Assembly: GCF_016714285.1 (NCBI RefSeq) | Contig: NZ_JADJNN010000002.1 | Coordinates: 333,001 to 397,000, forward strand | Direction: 5' to 3' | Source: Nannocystis sp. | GTDB taxonomy: Bacteria; Myxococcota_A; Polyangia; Nannocystales; Nannocystaceae | DNA: 64,000 bases | Shown: piece after piece, positions 34,840 through 43,537 of the stretch | Layout of the letters: the number at the start of each line of letters is the position of its first letter | Numbering within the stretch: position 1 is the stretch's first letter | Notes under the pieces: generated by a model | What the model saw: the letters and a program-made list of their open reading frames with translations, nothing else | Databases searched by the model: none | What the model was told of the DNA's origin: nothing | Program-made: the position numbers and the translations under genes

Positions 34840-36653
34840 GCGGAGGGGCTCGGTGAAGAGGCGTGCGCAGCGAGGTCGCCGCGGAGCTGTTCGAGGCGCT
34901 GTTCGAGCCCGCGAAGCTCCGCGAGGGCGGTCTGGCGGGGATCGGGTGCGGCTGGCTTGGTGGGCAACTCGCCTGGCTTTGCAGACAGGTCACCAGGTGG
35001 TAGGGCGAGGGCGTCGAGGGCCGCGGCGCGCTCGAGCAGGGCCTGGAGATGGGCGCCGAGCTGGTTGTGGGCGAGGACGATGTACTCGCGGAGGCCGGCG
35101 ATGTGGCTGTCGATGGCGCGGAGGAGCGTGGCTTCGAGGTCGGAGAAGCTGCGGCTGAGCGCGTGAGGGACGCTCTCGCGTGCGGCCTCGCGGAGGGCGC
35201 GGATCGAACGCTCGCGCAGGAACATGGTGGCGAGCGGGGCGACGACGGTGATGAGCAGGCCGGCGACGAGGTTGCCGAAGTACATGACCGCAGTGCCGGC
35301 GATGCCGACCGCGAGGGTGCCAGCCTCGACACCGACGGACGGCGGCTGGAGCTGAACGACGGGGCCGCGGAATCCAAGGTTGAGCATGGTCTCGGCGAGG
35401 CGGCGCTGGGCCTGCTCGCCGCAGGTGTGGATCGCGTCGCGCGTGAGCTGCTCAAGGGCCAGGCGCAGGCGTTCGGCCTCGTGGTAGGTGAAGTGCAGGA
35501 GGGCGTCCTGGATCGCTCCGGGGAGGAGATCTGCGGCTTGGCGTAGATCGCTGCGCTCGAGCTGGGCGAGGATCGAGGTCTGCAGTTCGACGCGGAAGCT
35601 GGCGAGGTTGTCGTGGCAACCCTGGGCGATCTTCGCCCGACCGTCGGCGATCGTGGCCTCGATCTCGTCGAGGTCGAGACGTCGCTGCACGAGCGTCTCG
35701 CGCACCGCTTTCAGCTCGGACTGCAGCGCGGCCGACTCCAGTCGCAGGGCCCGGGCCTCGATGGCGGTGTGGTGTAGCAGCAGGTCGACGCTGCGTTGCA
35801 GGCTGGCACGCGCGCGCGTCGGGAGCACGGTGGCGCCCTGGCTCGCAAGCACGCGGATACGCTCTCGGAGGCGCTGGACCTCGCGCACGCCCAGAGTGTC
35901 GCTGCCCGGGGATTTGCTGGCGCCACGGGCATCGGTGGTGAACACCTCAACGGCGCCAGGCAGCACCGCGCTGAGTTCACGGTGGATGTGGTCGAGGAGG
36001 TTGCCTCGCTCGGCCTCGGGGACGAGGTCGATGCGGTTGAGGGCGAGCAGGAGGGTGGCACCAGTGCCCTCCGTGCCGCCGACCGCGGTGAGGGCGTCGC
36101 GCAGGAAGGCGACCTCGGTGAGCTTGAGGACCTGGGTGGCGTCGAGGACGAGGATGATCGCGTCACCGCGGGGCAGCTCGCCGCGACTGATGAGGCTGCG
36201 GAAGCGTTCGAGGTCGTTGATGCCGGGGGTGTCGATGAGCTCGACACCTGGCGGGAGGTGCTCGCTCGGGGTGGTGACGAGGAGGGTGCCGACGTGTTCT
36301 TCCTTGCCACGTGCGAGCCGGGAGAAGTGGTCAGGCTCGAGCAGCTTGCGAGTGCCGTCGGGGGCGACGAGGAAGCGACCGAGGTGCTCGTCGCGGACGA
36401 TCTGGACGACAGCGCCGGTGGTGGGCGTGACCCCGCTCGGGAGCAGTGCCTCAGCGAGCAGGGCGTTGATCAGGGTGCTCTTGCCTTGCTTGATCTCGCC
36501 GAGGACGAGCACGCGGAGCTGGGCGTGATCGAGGCGGCGGGCGGTGTCGGCGATGATGTGCTCGCCGAGGCCGGGGAGGCCGAGCTGGGTGGCGATGTCG
36601 GCGAGTTCACGCGCGTTGTCGCGGAGGCCGAGGGTCGGCGTCTCGCTGGTCAT
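34836..36653 (-). CDS. Bacterial dynamin-like GTPase with predicted membrane hairpin
   Basis: The 605-residue protein has G1 GEIKQGKSTLINALL (about residues 50-64), a TT switch-I motif in GVTPTTGAVVQ, G3 DTPGIND (about 141) and G4 NRID (about 208). Long helices follow, with a hydrophobic stretch at about 440-478 (GTLAVGIAGTAVMYF, LVAGLLITVVAPLATMFL) in the place of the membrane-inserting paddle of bacterial dynamins. A helical return and a Pro-rich tail end it. The start is the ATG at a TGATG junction with the upstream gene; an 18-codon longer frame is rejected. It lies directly before the other dynamin-like gene, suggesting a heteromeric pair as in DynA/DynB or LeoABC systems. Confidence 0.85.
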   Translation of the reverse strand: MTSETPTLGLRDNARELADIATQLGLPGLGEHIIADTARRLDHAQLRVLVLGEIKQGKSTLINALLAEALLPSGVTPTTGAVVQIVRDEHLGRFLVAPDGTRKLLEPDHFSRLARGKEEHVGTLLVTTPSEHLPPGVELIDTPGINDLERFRSLISRGELPRGDAIILVLDATQVLKLTEVAFLRDALTAVGGTEGTGATLLLALNRIDLVPEAERGNLLDHIHRELSAVLPGAVEVFTTDARGASKSPGSDTLGVREVQRLRERIRVLASQGATVLPTRARASLQRSVDLLLHHTAIEARALRLESAALQSELKAVRETLVQRRLDLDEIEATIADGRAKIAQGCHDNLASFRVELQTSILAQLERSDLRQAADLLPGAIQDALLHFTYHEAERLRLALEQLTRDAIHTCGEQAQRRLAETMLNLGFRGPVVQLQPPSVGVEAGTLAVGIAGTAVMYFGNLVAGLLITVVAPLATMFLRERSIRALREAARESVPHALSRSFSDLEATLLRAIDSHIAGLREYIVLAHNQLGAHLQALLERAAALDALALPPGDLSAKPGELPTKPAAPDPRQTALAELRGLEQRLEQLRGDLAAHASSPSPSA

Positions 36654-37603
36654 CACAGTACCCCCAGGCGCAGGGTGAGGCGCTGGTCGCAGCGTGCGAG
36701 CGGCCATGCGTCGGCCGGGACCTCGTATCCGGCGGCGATCGGTGGCGGGGTGGCCTTCGCGGGCTCGCTGGTCTTGTCCACAGGCAGGGCGACGGGTTCG
36801 CTGGCGTGCATGAGCTGGTCGACGAGCTCGTGCACGGACGGGTGGTCCTGCACGAAGCGGCGGCTCGAGCGGACGCGAGCGACGACGCGGCTGTGGTTGA
36901 ATTCCTCGAGGGCTCGCTTGCGTTCAGCGAGGTCGGCGAGGCTCGGATACCAGGGTGGGAGTTGTTCGCTGCTGCGGGCGAGGGCCGCGACGGAGGGGGC
37001 AAATTCGCCCGCTGCGAGCAAGCCGGCGCGGTCGGCCGAGAAGGCGGCGAGGCGGCTGAAGGAGCGAAGAACGAGCCGGAGGGCCGTGTGGCCGCGGTGT
37101 TCGCGGTGGGAGACGTAGTGGGCCATGAACAGCGCTGCGTGGCCGCACTGGATGTGGCCGAGGCCCTGGGCGAGGAGGAAGGCGCGTTGGGGTGGGGCGA
37201 GCTCGGCGAGGGCGAGGGCGTCGACGACAAGCCAATCGTCGCTGTTGCGGGCGTTGCCGAGCGGGGTGACGAGGGGCCAGCGACCGCGTGCAGAGGGGGT
37301 GACGAGGCGGACGGCAGGGAGGGTGACGCGGAGCAGTTCGGCGATCCTGACGATCTCTTGCAGAAATGGCAGGGTGACGGCACCTTCGGGGACCTGCAAC
37401 TCCTCTCGCATCAACTCCTCGGCGACGGCGCTCCAGCGCAGCTCGAGCGCGCGCATCAATGTCTGGGCTGTCATCGACTGGTTGAGCCAGTGAAAACGGC
37501 GGACGTCGACGCCGTAGGCGTAAGTGACGCGGGCCAGATCTTGCTCGAAGGAGCGAAACTGCCGGCGCTGCACGAAGCGGCCAAGATCGAGGTTGGAGGT
37601 CAC
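36653..37603 (-). CDS. Degenerate M48 metallopeptidase-like protein
   Basis: The 316-residue protein opens an operon with two dynamin-like GTPases and rnhB. Residues 130-200 follow the M48 peptidase pattern: LALAELAPPQRAFLLAQGLGHI, then LRSFSRLAAFSADRAGLLAAG, equal to the family HELGH and ExxADRxG blocks. The first zinc His and catalytic Glu are Gln146 and Gly147, and the third-ligand Glu is missing, so it should lack protease activity. The C-terminal third is Pro-rich with no membrane segment seen. It may serve as a binding or scaffold protein for the GTPases. The family assignment is by motif shape and is moderate. Confidence 0.6.
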   Translation of the reverse strand: MTSNLDLGRFVQRRQFRSFEQDLARVTYAYGVDVRRFHWLNQSMTAQTLMRALELRWSAVAEELMREELQVPEGAVTLPFLQEIVRIAELLRVTLPAVRLVTPSARGRWPLVTPLGNARNSDDWLVVDALALAELAPPQRAFLLAQGLGHIQCGHAALFMAHYVSHREHRGHTALRLVLRSFSRLAAFSADRAGLLAAGEFAPSVAALARSSEQLPPWYPSLADLAERKRALEEFNHSRVVARVRSSRRFVQDHPSVHELVDQLMHASEPVALPVDKTSEPAKATPPPIAAGYEVPADAWPLARCDQRLTLRLGVL

Positions 37604-37638
37604 TGGAGTGATTTTACCAGGCAGCCGCCAGATCTGTC

Positions 37639-37665
37639 GTCGCCAAGATCCAAAAAGGTGGCGAC
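37639..37665. promoter_or_regulatory. Inverted repeat in the divergent promoter region
   Basis: GTCGCCA and TGGCGAC are separated by 13 bp that include an A5 run, in the 124-bp gap between the dynamin operon and the divergent TPR gene. It could be an operator for either side. Confidence 0.35.
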
Positions 37666-37727
37666 AGGCACGCGAACCAGCTTGCGGCGCACCGCTGATC
37701 TAGGTATGCCCGGCAACGAACGGTCCC

Positions 37728-39335
37728 ATGGCTGCTGCCAAGCACATTGAGCTCCCGGCCGTCAGCGTGCCGTCGCACCTGTGGACGCGCAGTGGCAGGC
37801 CGAGACAGGGACGCATCGTGCAGGTCTTGCTGCCAGGGGCACTCGTCGTGGCGGGACTGCTGGTGTCCGGGACCACGTTGCGCGTTGTGCTGGTGCTCGC
37901 GGGTCTCGGACTATTCTTCCTGCTGCCCGCGATTCTGTTGGCGCGGCTGGAGCGCATCGGTCGCGATGTGCAGGCCGCTAGCCCGCGGGCCGCAGCGGAG
38001 CTACTTCAGCGGCTGCCAGGCAAGCCGGTGGTGCAGTTCTTCGCGCCGACGGCTTGGCGCACGCTGCACGAGGGCATCCTTCAGCTGAAGGTCGGCGATG
38101 GAAAGGCAGCGGCTGCCAACTTCGCCGAGACGGCGCGGCTGATTCGCCAGCCGGATGCGGTGATGCTGGTGAGCGCCCAGGCACACGCGCTCGTGGTGGC
38201 TGGCGAGCGCGCCGAGGCCCGCGAGCTCCTGCAGCGCCTCGCCAAGGAGAACATGCTGGTCTCCCGCGACCAGCTCGACCTCGGCATCGTGCTGCTGGTC
38301 GAGTCGCAGAAGAAGAACAAGCAAGCGCTGGCGTACATCGAGTCCGCCCGTAAGACGATCGGCGATCATCCGCGGGTGCTCGCGGCGCTGGCCCTCGCGT
38401 TGCAAAAGACAGAGCGCATCGATGAGGCCTCGGAGCTGCTCGAGCAGGTGCAGATCATCCAGCAGGGTGCCGACGTGGATCCGGTGGTCGAGGATCTGGT
38501 CATGCGGGCGCGAAAGGGGCTGCAGACCTTCATCGAGGCCCAGCTTCGGCGTGAGCGACGTTCACGTTCACGACGCACGACGATCGTCGTCTCGAGCGAC
38601 CTGGCGGCGAGTGAGATCGTCTCGGGGGAGATCGGCGCGGGTGAGCAGGCGCAGCTCGACAACCCGACCACCAGCTTCCGTCCGGCCGGGACAGTGATCT
38701 CGAGCAAGTCGGTCGACGGCGAGCTGACTCATGAAGAGCGCTCGATGCTCAACATCCCTGAGTCGCGCACGCGCAAGGCTGAGGACGCTCGAGATGCGAA
38801 GGCTAGCGCCTTCTCGATCGACGAGGATTCGGCGGCGCACGAGAGCAACGAACCCGAGCCGGTAGCGAAGGCGGACTCGATCCTCACGGCGATCTCTGCG
38901 GAGCCCGTAGGCGTGGCGGAGCCGCAGAGCATCTCGTTGATCAACCCGGCAGTTGCTGCCGCAGCGCCTCAGACGATCGACGCGAGCAAGATCTTGGCAG
39001 AGTTGCCGACCATCGCGCCTGAGCCAATGCCGGCGGCCAAGATGGCCGAGGTCGATGTGCCCATGGTCAGGCGCAAGCCCGCGTTGCCCGCGGTGTCTGA
39101 GCGGCCGAACCACCTCCTCGGTGTGCTGCCTACGGGCGGCAACTCGAGCTTGAGCGCGGGGCCAGCGTTGTCGTCGCTGCCAGTCGCGGGCGGGCCGAAA
39201 TCTGCGTTGCCAACACGGCGGCCTGAGTCACCGAACAGCGCGGCGCCAAAGAGCACCACGCCGCTGTTCCGTGCGCCGATCATCGGCAAGAACGACGACA
39301 AGGCCGAGGGCGACGACGATCCGGGTCGCCGCTGA
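37728..39335 (+). CDS. Membrane-anchored TPR-like protein with long disordered tail
   Basis: The 535-residue protein has two adjacent membrane helices (residues about 30-70), then a helical repeat region (about 85-270) with patterns such as AHALVVAGERAEARELLQRLA and VLAALALALQKTERIDEASELL. The remaining half is low-complexity, rich in Ser, Pro, Ala and Glu, with stretches that look like phospho-acceptor-rich linkers. There is no catalytic motif. It diverges from the dynamin operon and is convergent with the next gene. I do not recognise a family beyond TPR-like. Confidence 0.7.
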   Translation: MAAAKHIELPAVSVPSHLWTRSGRPRQGRIVQVLLPGALVVAGLLVSGTTLRVVLVLAGLGLFFLLPAILLARLERIGRDVQAASPRAAAELLQRLPGKPVVQFFAPTAWRTLHEGILQLKVGDGKAAAANFAETARLIRQPDAVMLVSAQAHALVVAGERAEARELLQRLAKENMLVSRDQLDLGIVLLVESQKKNKQALAYIESARKTIGDHPRVLAALALALQKTERIDEASELLEQVQIIQQGADVDPVVEDLVMRARKGLQTFIEAQLRRERRSRSRRTTIVVSSDLAASEIVSGEIGAGEQAQLDNPTTSFRPAGTVISSKSVDGELTHEERSMLNIPESRTRKAEDARDAKASAFSIDEDSAAHESNEPEPVAKADSILTAISAEPVGVAEPQSISLINPAVAAAAPQTIDASKILAELPTIAPEPMPAAKMAEVDVPMVRRKPALPAVSERPNHLLGVLPTGGNSSLSAGPALSSLPVAGGPKSALPTRRPESPNSAAPKSTTPLFRAPIIGKNDDKAEGDDDPGRR

Positions 39336-39398
39336 GCTGTCGCTCCGACCTTCGCAGTCGTTGGGTCGAGGCATCCATGCTGGGCGCCTCCCAGAGAG

Positions 39399-39414
39399 TT
39401 GTCCCAAAGGACAG
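39399..39414. repeat. Dispersed palindrome, one mismatch
   Basis: TTGTC CCAAAG GACAG lies directly after the stop codon of the next minus-strand gene, in an 80-bp convergent gap. There it might act as a terminator hairpin. Confidence 0.5.
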
Positions 39415-40374
39415 CTACTTGTCGATGCCGGCCAAGGGATCGTCGGTGGACTCGATCTTGGCCCGTGGGTCCTTCTTCTTCGGCTTCTCGGTGGGCGTTG
39501 AGCTGCCACCGCCGCCGCCGCCGCCACCACCACTGGGTTGCGGGCGGCCTTCCTTGAACTGGGTGCCCTTGATCGCGTCGACATCGCTACCCTTGACCGT
39601 CTTCGGGCCCTGGGTGTCGGGGGGGATCTCACCAGCACGGATGACCGTGGTAGGGCCTGTAGGCGCGGGGGGAGGCGGTTCCTCGCCCTTGCCCTTCAAC
39701 GCAAGGTAACCTCCGATGCCGCCGAGCAAGACGACGACAGCGATGATGATCCCCCACTTCGCACCGCCGCCGCCAGTCGAGTCGTCGTCATAGTTGTGAC
39801 TGCTGCCACCGCTGCCGTCAAAGCTCGCGGCTGAGTTACCGAAGCTGGCCCCCTCGGATGAGGGGAAGGGCGCCGCGACTTCGCCGAAGGGCGAGGCAGG
39901 ACCGGTGGAGAAGGGCGCAGCTGCTGGTGCGCTGCTCCCGAAGGGGTTCGCTGCGGGACTGGGAGCGGGGGTCGGCCTTGGTGCAGCAGCAGCGACAGGG
40001 GCGGGCTTGGCAGCGACAGGGGTCGGAGTCACGGCTTGCACGGCCGCCTGTGCGGCGACGTCGTCGCGACGGAACAGGCGCGTCGTTCCTTCGCCGGTCT
40101 CGCCGAGGTCGTCGTCATCGTTGTCAGCGTCACTGTTGCTGTCGCCGAGATCGTCATCGTCGTCGTCGCTACCGCCATCTCCGTGCTCGGCCGCGGCCTC
40201 GAGTTCGGCGTACAGCGAGCGGATCTTGGCGTCGAGGCGCTCGATCGCCTGGGCGTTCATCCGCAGGGTCGCGGGGTCCGTCGCGGTCTCCAACGCGGCC
40301 TCATGCCGGTTGCGCTCCTCTTCCAGGCTCTCGAGCCGCGCGAGGGATTCCTGAATCCAGTCTTCCGTGGGCAT
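39415..40374 (-). CDS. Low-complexity single-pass membrane protein
   Basis: The product of about 319 residues starts with a helical coiled-coil-like region (DWIQESLARLESLEEERNRHEAALE). An acidic Asp-rich segment follows (residues about 65-90), then an Ala/Pro region, one membrane helix (WGIIIAVVVLLGGIGGYLAL, near residue 210) and a Gly-rich stretch ending in a Lys-rich tail. No known domain is seen. The ATG before PTEDWIQ is preferred over an upstream extension of 30 codons. It diverges from the next polytopic protein gene. Confidence 0.65.
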   Translation of the reverse strand: MPTEDWIQESLARLESLEEERNRHEAALETATDPATLRMNAQAIERLDAKIRSLYAELEAAAEHGDGGSDDDDDDLGDSNSDADNDDDDLGETGEGTTRLFRRDDVAAQAAVQAVTPTPVAAKPAPVAAAAPRPTPAPSPAANPFGSSAPAAAPFSTGPASPFGEVAAPFPSSEGASFGNSAASFDGSGGSSHNYDDDSTGGGGAKWGIIIAVVVLLGGIGGYLALKGKGEEPPPPAPTGPTTVIRAGEIPPDTQGPKTVKGSDVDAIKGTQFKEGRPQPSGGGGGGGGGSSTPTEKPKKKDPRAKIESTDDPLAGIDK

Positions 40375-40508
40375 AGTTGATGGGGCTCCGCTCAGGTTCT
40401 GCGATCGGGGAGCGCGAGTCGCGTCTCTCGACAGGCATAATACACAGCGTTCCTGGCGCTCCAACCATTAATTCCCGAACGCGCCCTCGCCCCGGTCGAT
40501 CTCTCGCC

Positions 40509-41594
40509 ATGCGCCGTCTGACGCCGCCGCCGCCAACAGCCCGCCCGCGCGCGTGGCTGCGCAGCCCCACGTGGGACCTCACCCTGCTGGCCTTCTGTTG
40601 GTTGCCGTTCTATGTGTGGGCGGTTTTTGGCCTCGGTCTCGACGGCTCCTGGGCCGCCGGGGTTGGCTCGCGCGACGCTCTGGCATGGGCCACGTTGGTC
40701 GCTCTGGCGATCACCTACGTTCATCGCCACTACACCTTTCTCCTCGTGTACGGCGACGGTGAGACCTTCCGGCGGCGTGCCCGCGAGTTTGTACTTGCCC
40801 CGCTGCTGGTGTTCGCGGTGGTCGGCCTGTGTCGGGGCACGGGCGGCATGGTTTGGAAGCTGTTGCTTGTCGCGGTGGGTGCATGGAACGTGTGGCACAC
40901 GCTGATGCAGCGCTTCGGTATCTTGCGCATCTACGCCGGCAAGGCGGGGTGCGGCTTGCAGGAGCCGGCGCATGGTCGTCGCGACCTGGCTCTGCTGTGG
41001 TGCAGCGTGATTTTCGTCTCTTGGATCACATTGCTGCTGAGGGCGGAGACTTTCGCGGGTCAGGCCAACGCCCGGCTGTTGCTGCGTGTCGTCCGTCCGC
41101 TGATCTCGGGGACGGGCGCGTGGGCGGTGCTCGCGGTGCTCGCGGCGGGCTGGTTAGCGGTACTGCTGTACTGGCTACGCCACGAGATGCGGGCCGCGCT
41201 ATGCCTGCGTGAGCGCCTGCCGCGGTGGACCTTTCTCGCGTCGACCCTGCTGTTGCTGGCGGTGTTCGTCGTGCACGGGCCGATCGTCGGCTACCTGTGC
41301 TTCGGAGTGGCGCACGCGCTCGAGTACGTGGCCTTCGTGCACCACTTCGGGCAGCAGAAGTTCGCCCAGGACGGAGCGACCGGCTTCACCGCGTCGTTGC
41401 TGCGGCGCCCGCTCTGGGCGGCGCCGCTGCTCATCGGCGTGCTGCTCACGGCGTTCATCCTGCTCCGCGATCACCGGGGTGCCGATCTCTACCTCGTCTA
41501 CTACCTCGGCACGTCGCTGCTTCACTTCCTGTTCGATGGCTGGATCTGGAAGGTACGTCGTCCCGAGGTGAGGCGACCCCTCGGGGTCGCCTGA
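40509..41594 (+). CDS. Polytopic membrane protein with conserved-looking His residues
   Basis: The product of about 361 residues has around eight membrane helices. Charged or aromatic-His motifs lie near the membrane: VHRHYTFLLVYGD (about residue 75), NVWHTLMQRFG (about 135), AHALEYVAFVHHFGQQKF (about 280) and LLHFLFDGWIWK (about 345). The spaced histidines recall di-iron or haem-binding membrane enzymes, but I do not recognise a family. The start is taken at MRRLTPPP, because the upstream extension crosses the divergent gene's promoter region. The stop sits in a strong hairpin shared with mglA. Confidence 0.6.
   Translation: MRRLTPPPPTARPRAWLRSPTWDLTLLAFCWLPFYVWAVFGLGLDGSWAAGVGSRDALAWATLVALAITYVHRHYTFLLVYGDGETFRRRAREFVLAPLLVFAVVGLCRGTGGMVWKLLLVAVGAWNVWHTLMQRFGILRIYAGKAGCGLQEPAHGRRDLALLWCSVIFVSWITLLLRAETFAGQANARLLLRVVRPLISGTGAWAVLAVLAAGWLAVLLYWLRHEMRAALCLRERLPRWTFLASTLLLLAVFVVHGPIVGYLCFGVAHALEYVAFVHHFGQQKFAQDGATGFTASLLRRPLWAAPLLIGVLLTAFILLRDHRGADLYLVYYLGTSLLHFLFDGWIWKVRRPEVRRPLGVA
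41571..41592. terminator. Strong GC hairpin at the convergent gene ends
   Basis: AGGCGACCCC and GGGGTCGCCT are perfect 10-bp arms around a TC centre, overlapping the last codons of the polytopic protein gene. A second inverted repeat CTGAG-CCG-CTCAG follows at 41591-41603 and contains the mglA stop. There is no T-run, so the terminator role is inferred from position. Confidence 0.55.
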
Positions 41595-41599
41595 GCCGC

Positions 41600-42187
41600 T
41601 CAGGTGCCCTTGCGGAGCTCGGCGAGCACCAGCTTTGCGAGCATCTTCAGCGTGTCGAACACGCCGACGCCCGTGGTCGCCACGCCCTCGAACTCAGGCA
41701 CCTGCGTCCCGTTCAAGGACTTCGACAGCTCAGCGACGCTCATCGCGTTGGGTAGGTCGCGCTTGTTGTACTGGACGACGTAGGGCAGCTTGTCGAGGTC
41801 GTAGCCCTGTTCGTTGAGGTTCAGACGCAGGTTCTCGAGGCTCTCGATGTTGGCGTCGTAGCGCTCCTCTTGCGAGTCGGCCACGAAGCAGACGCCGTCG
41901 ACGCCCTTGAGGATCAGCTTGCGGCTGGCGTCGTAGAACACCTGGCCCGGTACGGTGTACAGGTGGAAGCGCGTCTTGAAGCCGCGGATCTCACCGAGGC
42001 TGAGCGGGAGGAAGTCGAAGAACAGCGTCCGCTCGGTCTCCGTGGCGAGGGAGATCATCTTACCCTTCGCCTCGGGACGCGTCTTGTTGTAGATGTACTG
42101 CAGGTTCGTGGTCTTCCCGCAGAGACCTGGCCCGTAGTAGACCAGCTTGCAGTTGATCTCACGCGAACTGTAGTTGATGAAGGACAT
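41600..42187 (-). CDS. mglA: Polarity-controlling small GTPase MglA
   Basis: The 195-residue protein begins MSFINYSSREINCKLVYYGP with G1 GPGLCGKTT, switch region TETERTLFFDFLPL, G3-like LYTVPGQVFYDASRKLILKG (carrying the MglA-type residue in place of the usual DTAGQ) and G4 NKRD. This is close to Myxococcus MglA, which sets the leading pole and powers gliding and type IV pilus reversals. It follows mglB by 17 bp in the same orientation. The gene ends convergently with a membrane-protein gene. Confidence 0.96.
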   Translation of the reverse strand: MSFINYSSREINCKLVYYGPGLCGKTTNLQYIYNKTRPEAKGKMISLATETERTLFFDFLPLSLGEIRGFKTRFHLYTVPGQVFYDASRKLILKGVDGVCFVADSQEERYDANIESLENLRLNLNEQGYDLDKLPYVVQYNKRDLPNAMSVAELSKSLNGTQVPEFEGVATTGVGVFDTLKMLAKLVLAELRKGT

Positions 42188-42204
42188 CGGTTGTAAGGCT
42201 CTCG

Positions 42205-42681
42205 CTAGTCGTTGAACAGGTTGTCGATGTCCTGATCCGTGATGTCCGGCAGAGGGCTCGACTGGGGCGACAGCGCCTTCTTCGCCAGTTCCTCGAAGAT
42301 CGGAACCAGCTCGTCTTGAGCCCGCTTCACGCGCAAGCGTACCAGCCCGGGGGTCGTGTTCTTGTCGAAGAGCACCACGAGGATGATGCGCCGTCCGACC
42401 AGGGACAGATTGATCGACATCCCCTTGCCTTCGTGGAACTGGCCAGTGAACTCATCCTCCTGGAGCAGCTTGGCGATGCCACCGGTGGCCGCGACGTTGC
42501 CCGCGACCAGCGAACTCAGCGAGGTCGTGTCGAGCTCGTGAGCAGCACCTGCGGCCGCGACGAGCGCTCCATTCTTGTCGATGAGAAGAATCGATCTTGC
42601 TCGTGAATCCTGCTGGAGCCGGTCAGCGATCTTTTGGATCTGCTTGAGCTCCTCTTCAAACATCACGAGCTGGGGATTCAT
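42205..42681 (-). CDS. mglB: Roadblock/LC7 protein MglB, GAP for MglA
   Basis: The product of about 158 residues has the roadblock fold: QLVMFEEELKQIQKIADRL, SILLIDKNGALVAAAG, LSSLVAGNVAATGGIAKLL and MSINLSLVGRRIILVVLF. In Myxococcus MglB dimers activate GTP hydrolysis by MglA and occupy the lagging pole. A TTG three codons earlier is possible. A C-terminal Asp/Asn tail (ITDQDIDNLFND) completes it. The 247-bp gap upstream should hold the mglBA promoter but shows no clear motif. Confidence 0.94.
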   Translation of the reverse strand: MNPQLVMFEEELKQIQKIADRLQQDSRARSILLIDKNGALVAAAGAAHELDTTSLSSLVAGNVAATGGIAKLLQEDEFTGQFHEGKGMSINLSLVGRRIILVVLFDKNTTPGLVRLRVKRAQDELVPIFEELAKKALSPQSSPLPDITDQDIDNLFND

Positions 42682-42928
42682 CGGGTTCAAGGGACAGACT
42701 CCTGATGCGCGACGTGTGAACTTCGGACCGATGCCCGACGGCGTGAAAACCGTAACAAACTCAACCGGGCAAGTCCATCGCGCCGAACGACCATCACGCG
42801 AGTCTCCCGATGCCTGCTGCGGGGTGTGGGGTCGGTCCTTGGTCTCACGTTCAGTGTGCGCGCGGCAAAACTCCGGCAGTGAGCAGGTCCATCGCGGGGG
42901 ACCGCGAGCGTCGCTGGCGCCTCCGCCT

Positions 42929-43537
42929 TCACAGCGAGCGCCGCTCGGCCAGGGCGCGGTGGAGGGTGTTCAGATCCGCATACTCAAGCTCCCCGCCGAC
43001 CGCGACCCCCGAGGCGATCCGCGTGACCCGAACCCCGAGAGGTTGCAGCAGCTTGGACAGGTACAGGGCTGTTGCGTCACCCTCGATGTTGGGGCTGGTG
43101 GCGACGATGAGCTCGCGCACCGCATCACCGTGCAGTCGTTGCAGCAGCGCGTCGATCTTGAGCTCCGCAGGGCCGATGCCGGCGAGCGGATCGAGGACAC
43201 CGTGTAGGACGTGGTAGAGGCCCTGGTACGCGCCCGTCCGCTCGATGGCCATGCGGTCTTGCGGCTGTGCGACGACGCAGAGGAGGCCCTTGTCGCGTCG
43301 CGGGTCGCGGCACCGCTCGCAGATCTCTCCCGTGCACAGGTCGCAGCAGGTCGTGCAGAGCCGAAGTTCGTCATGGACCGCGACCATGGCCTCGGCGAGC
43401 GCCCGCACGTACTCGCCATCCGACCGCGCCAGCGCGAGCGCCAGGCGCAACGCGCTCTTTTCACCGACGCCCGGAAGGCGAGTCAGCAGAGCCGAGAGCC
43501 GCTGTAGCGGGTTCTGTGGATCGTTGCCGGCGTTCAC
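42929..43537 (-). CDS. recR: Recombination protein RecR
   Basis: The 202-residue protein has an N-terminal helix-hairpin-helix (LTRLPGVGEKSALRLAL) and a zinc finger CTTCCDLCTGEICERCRDP. A TOPRIM domain starts LLCVVAQPQDRMAIERTGAYQGLYHVL; a conserved late GDATALYLSKLL follows. RecR acts with RecO and RecF in gap repair. The GTG start overlaps the end of ybaB (GTGA). It is the third gene of the dnaX-ybaB-recR operon. Confidence 0.96.
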   Translation of the reverse strand: MNAGNDPQNPLQRLSALLTRLPGVGEKSALRLALALARSDGEYVRALAEAMVAVHDELRLCTTCCDLCTGEICERCRDPRRDKGLLCVVAQPQDRMAIERTGAYQGLYHVLHGVLDPLAGIGPAELKIDALLQRLHGDAVRELIVATSPNIEGDATALYLSKLLQPLGVRVTRIASGVAVGGELEYADLNTLHRALAERRSL

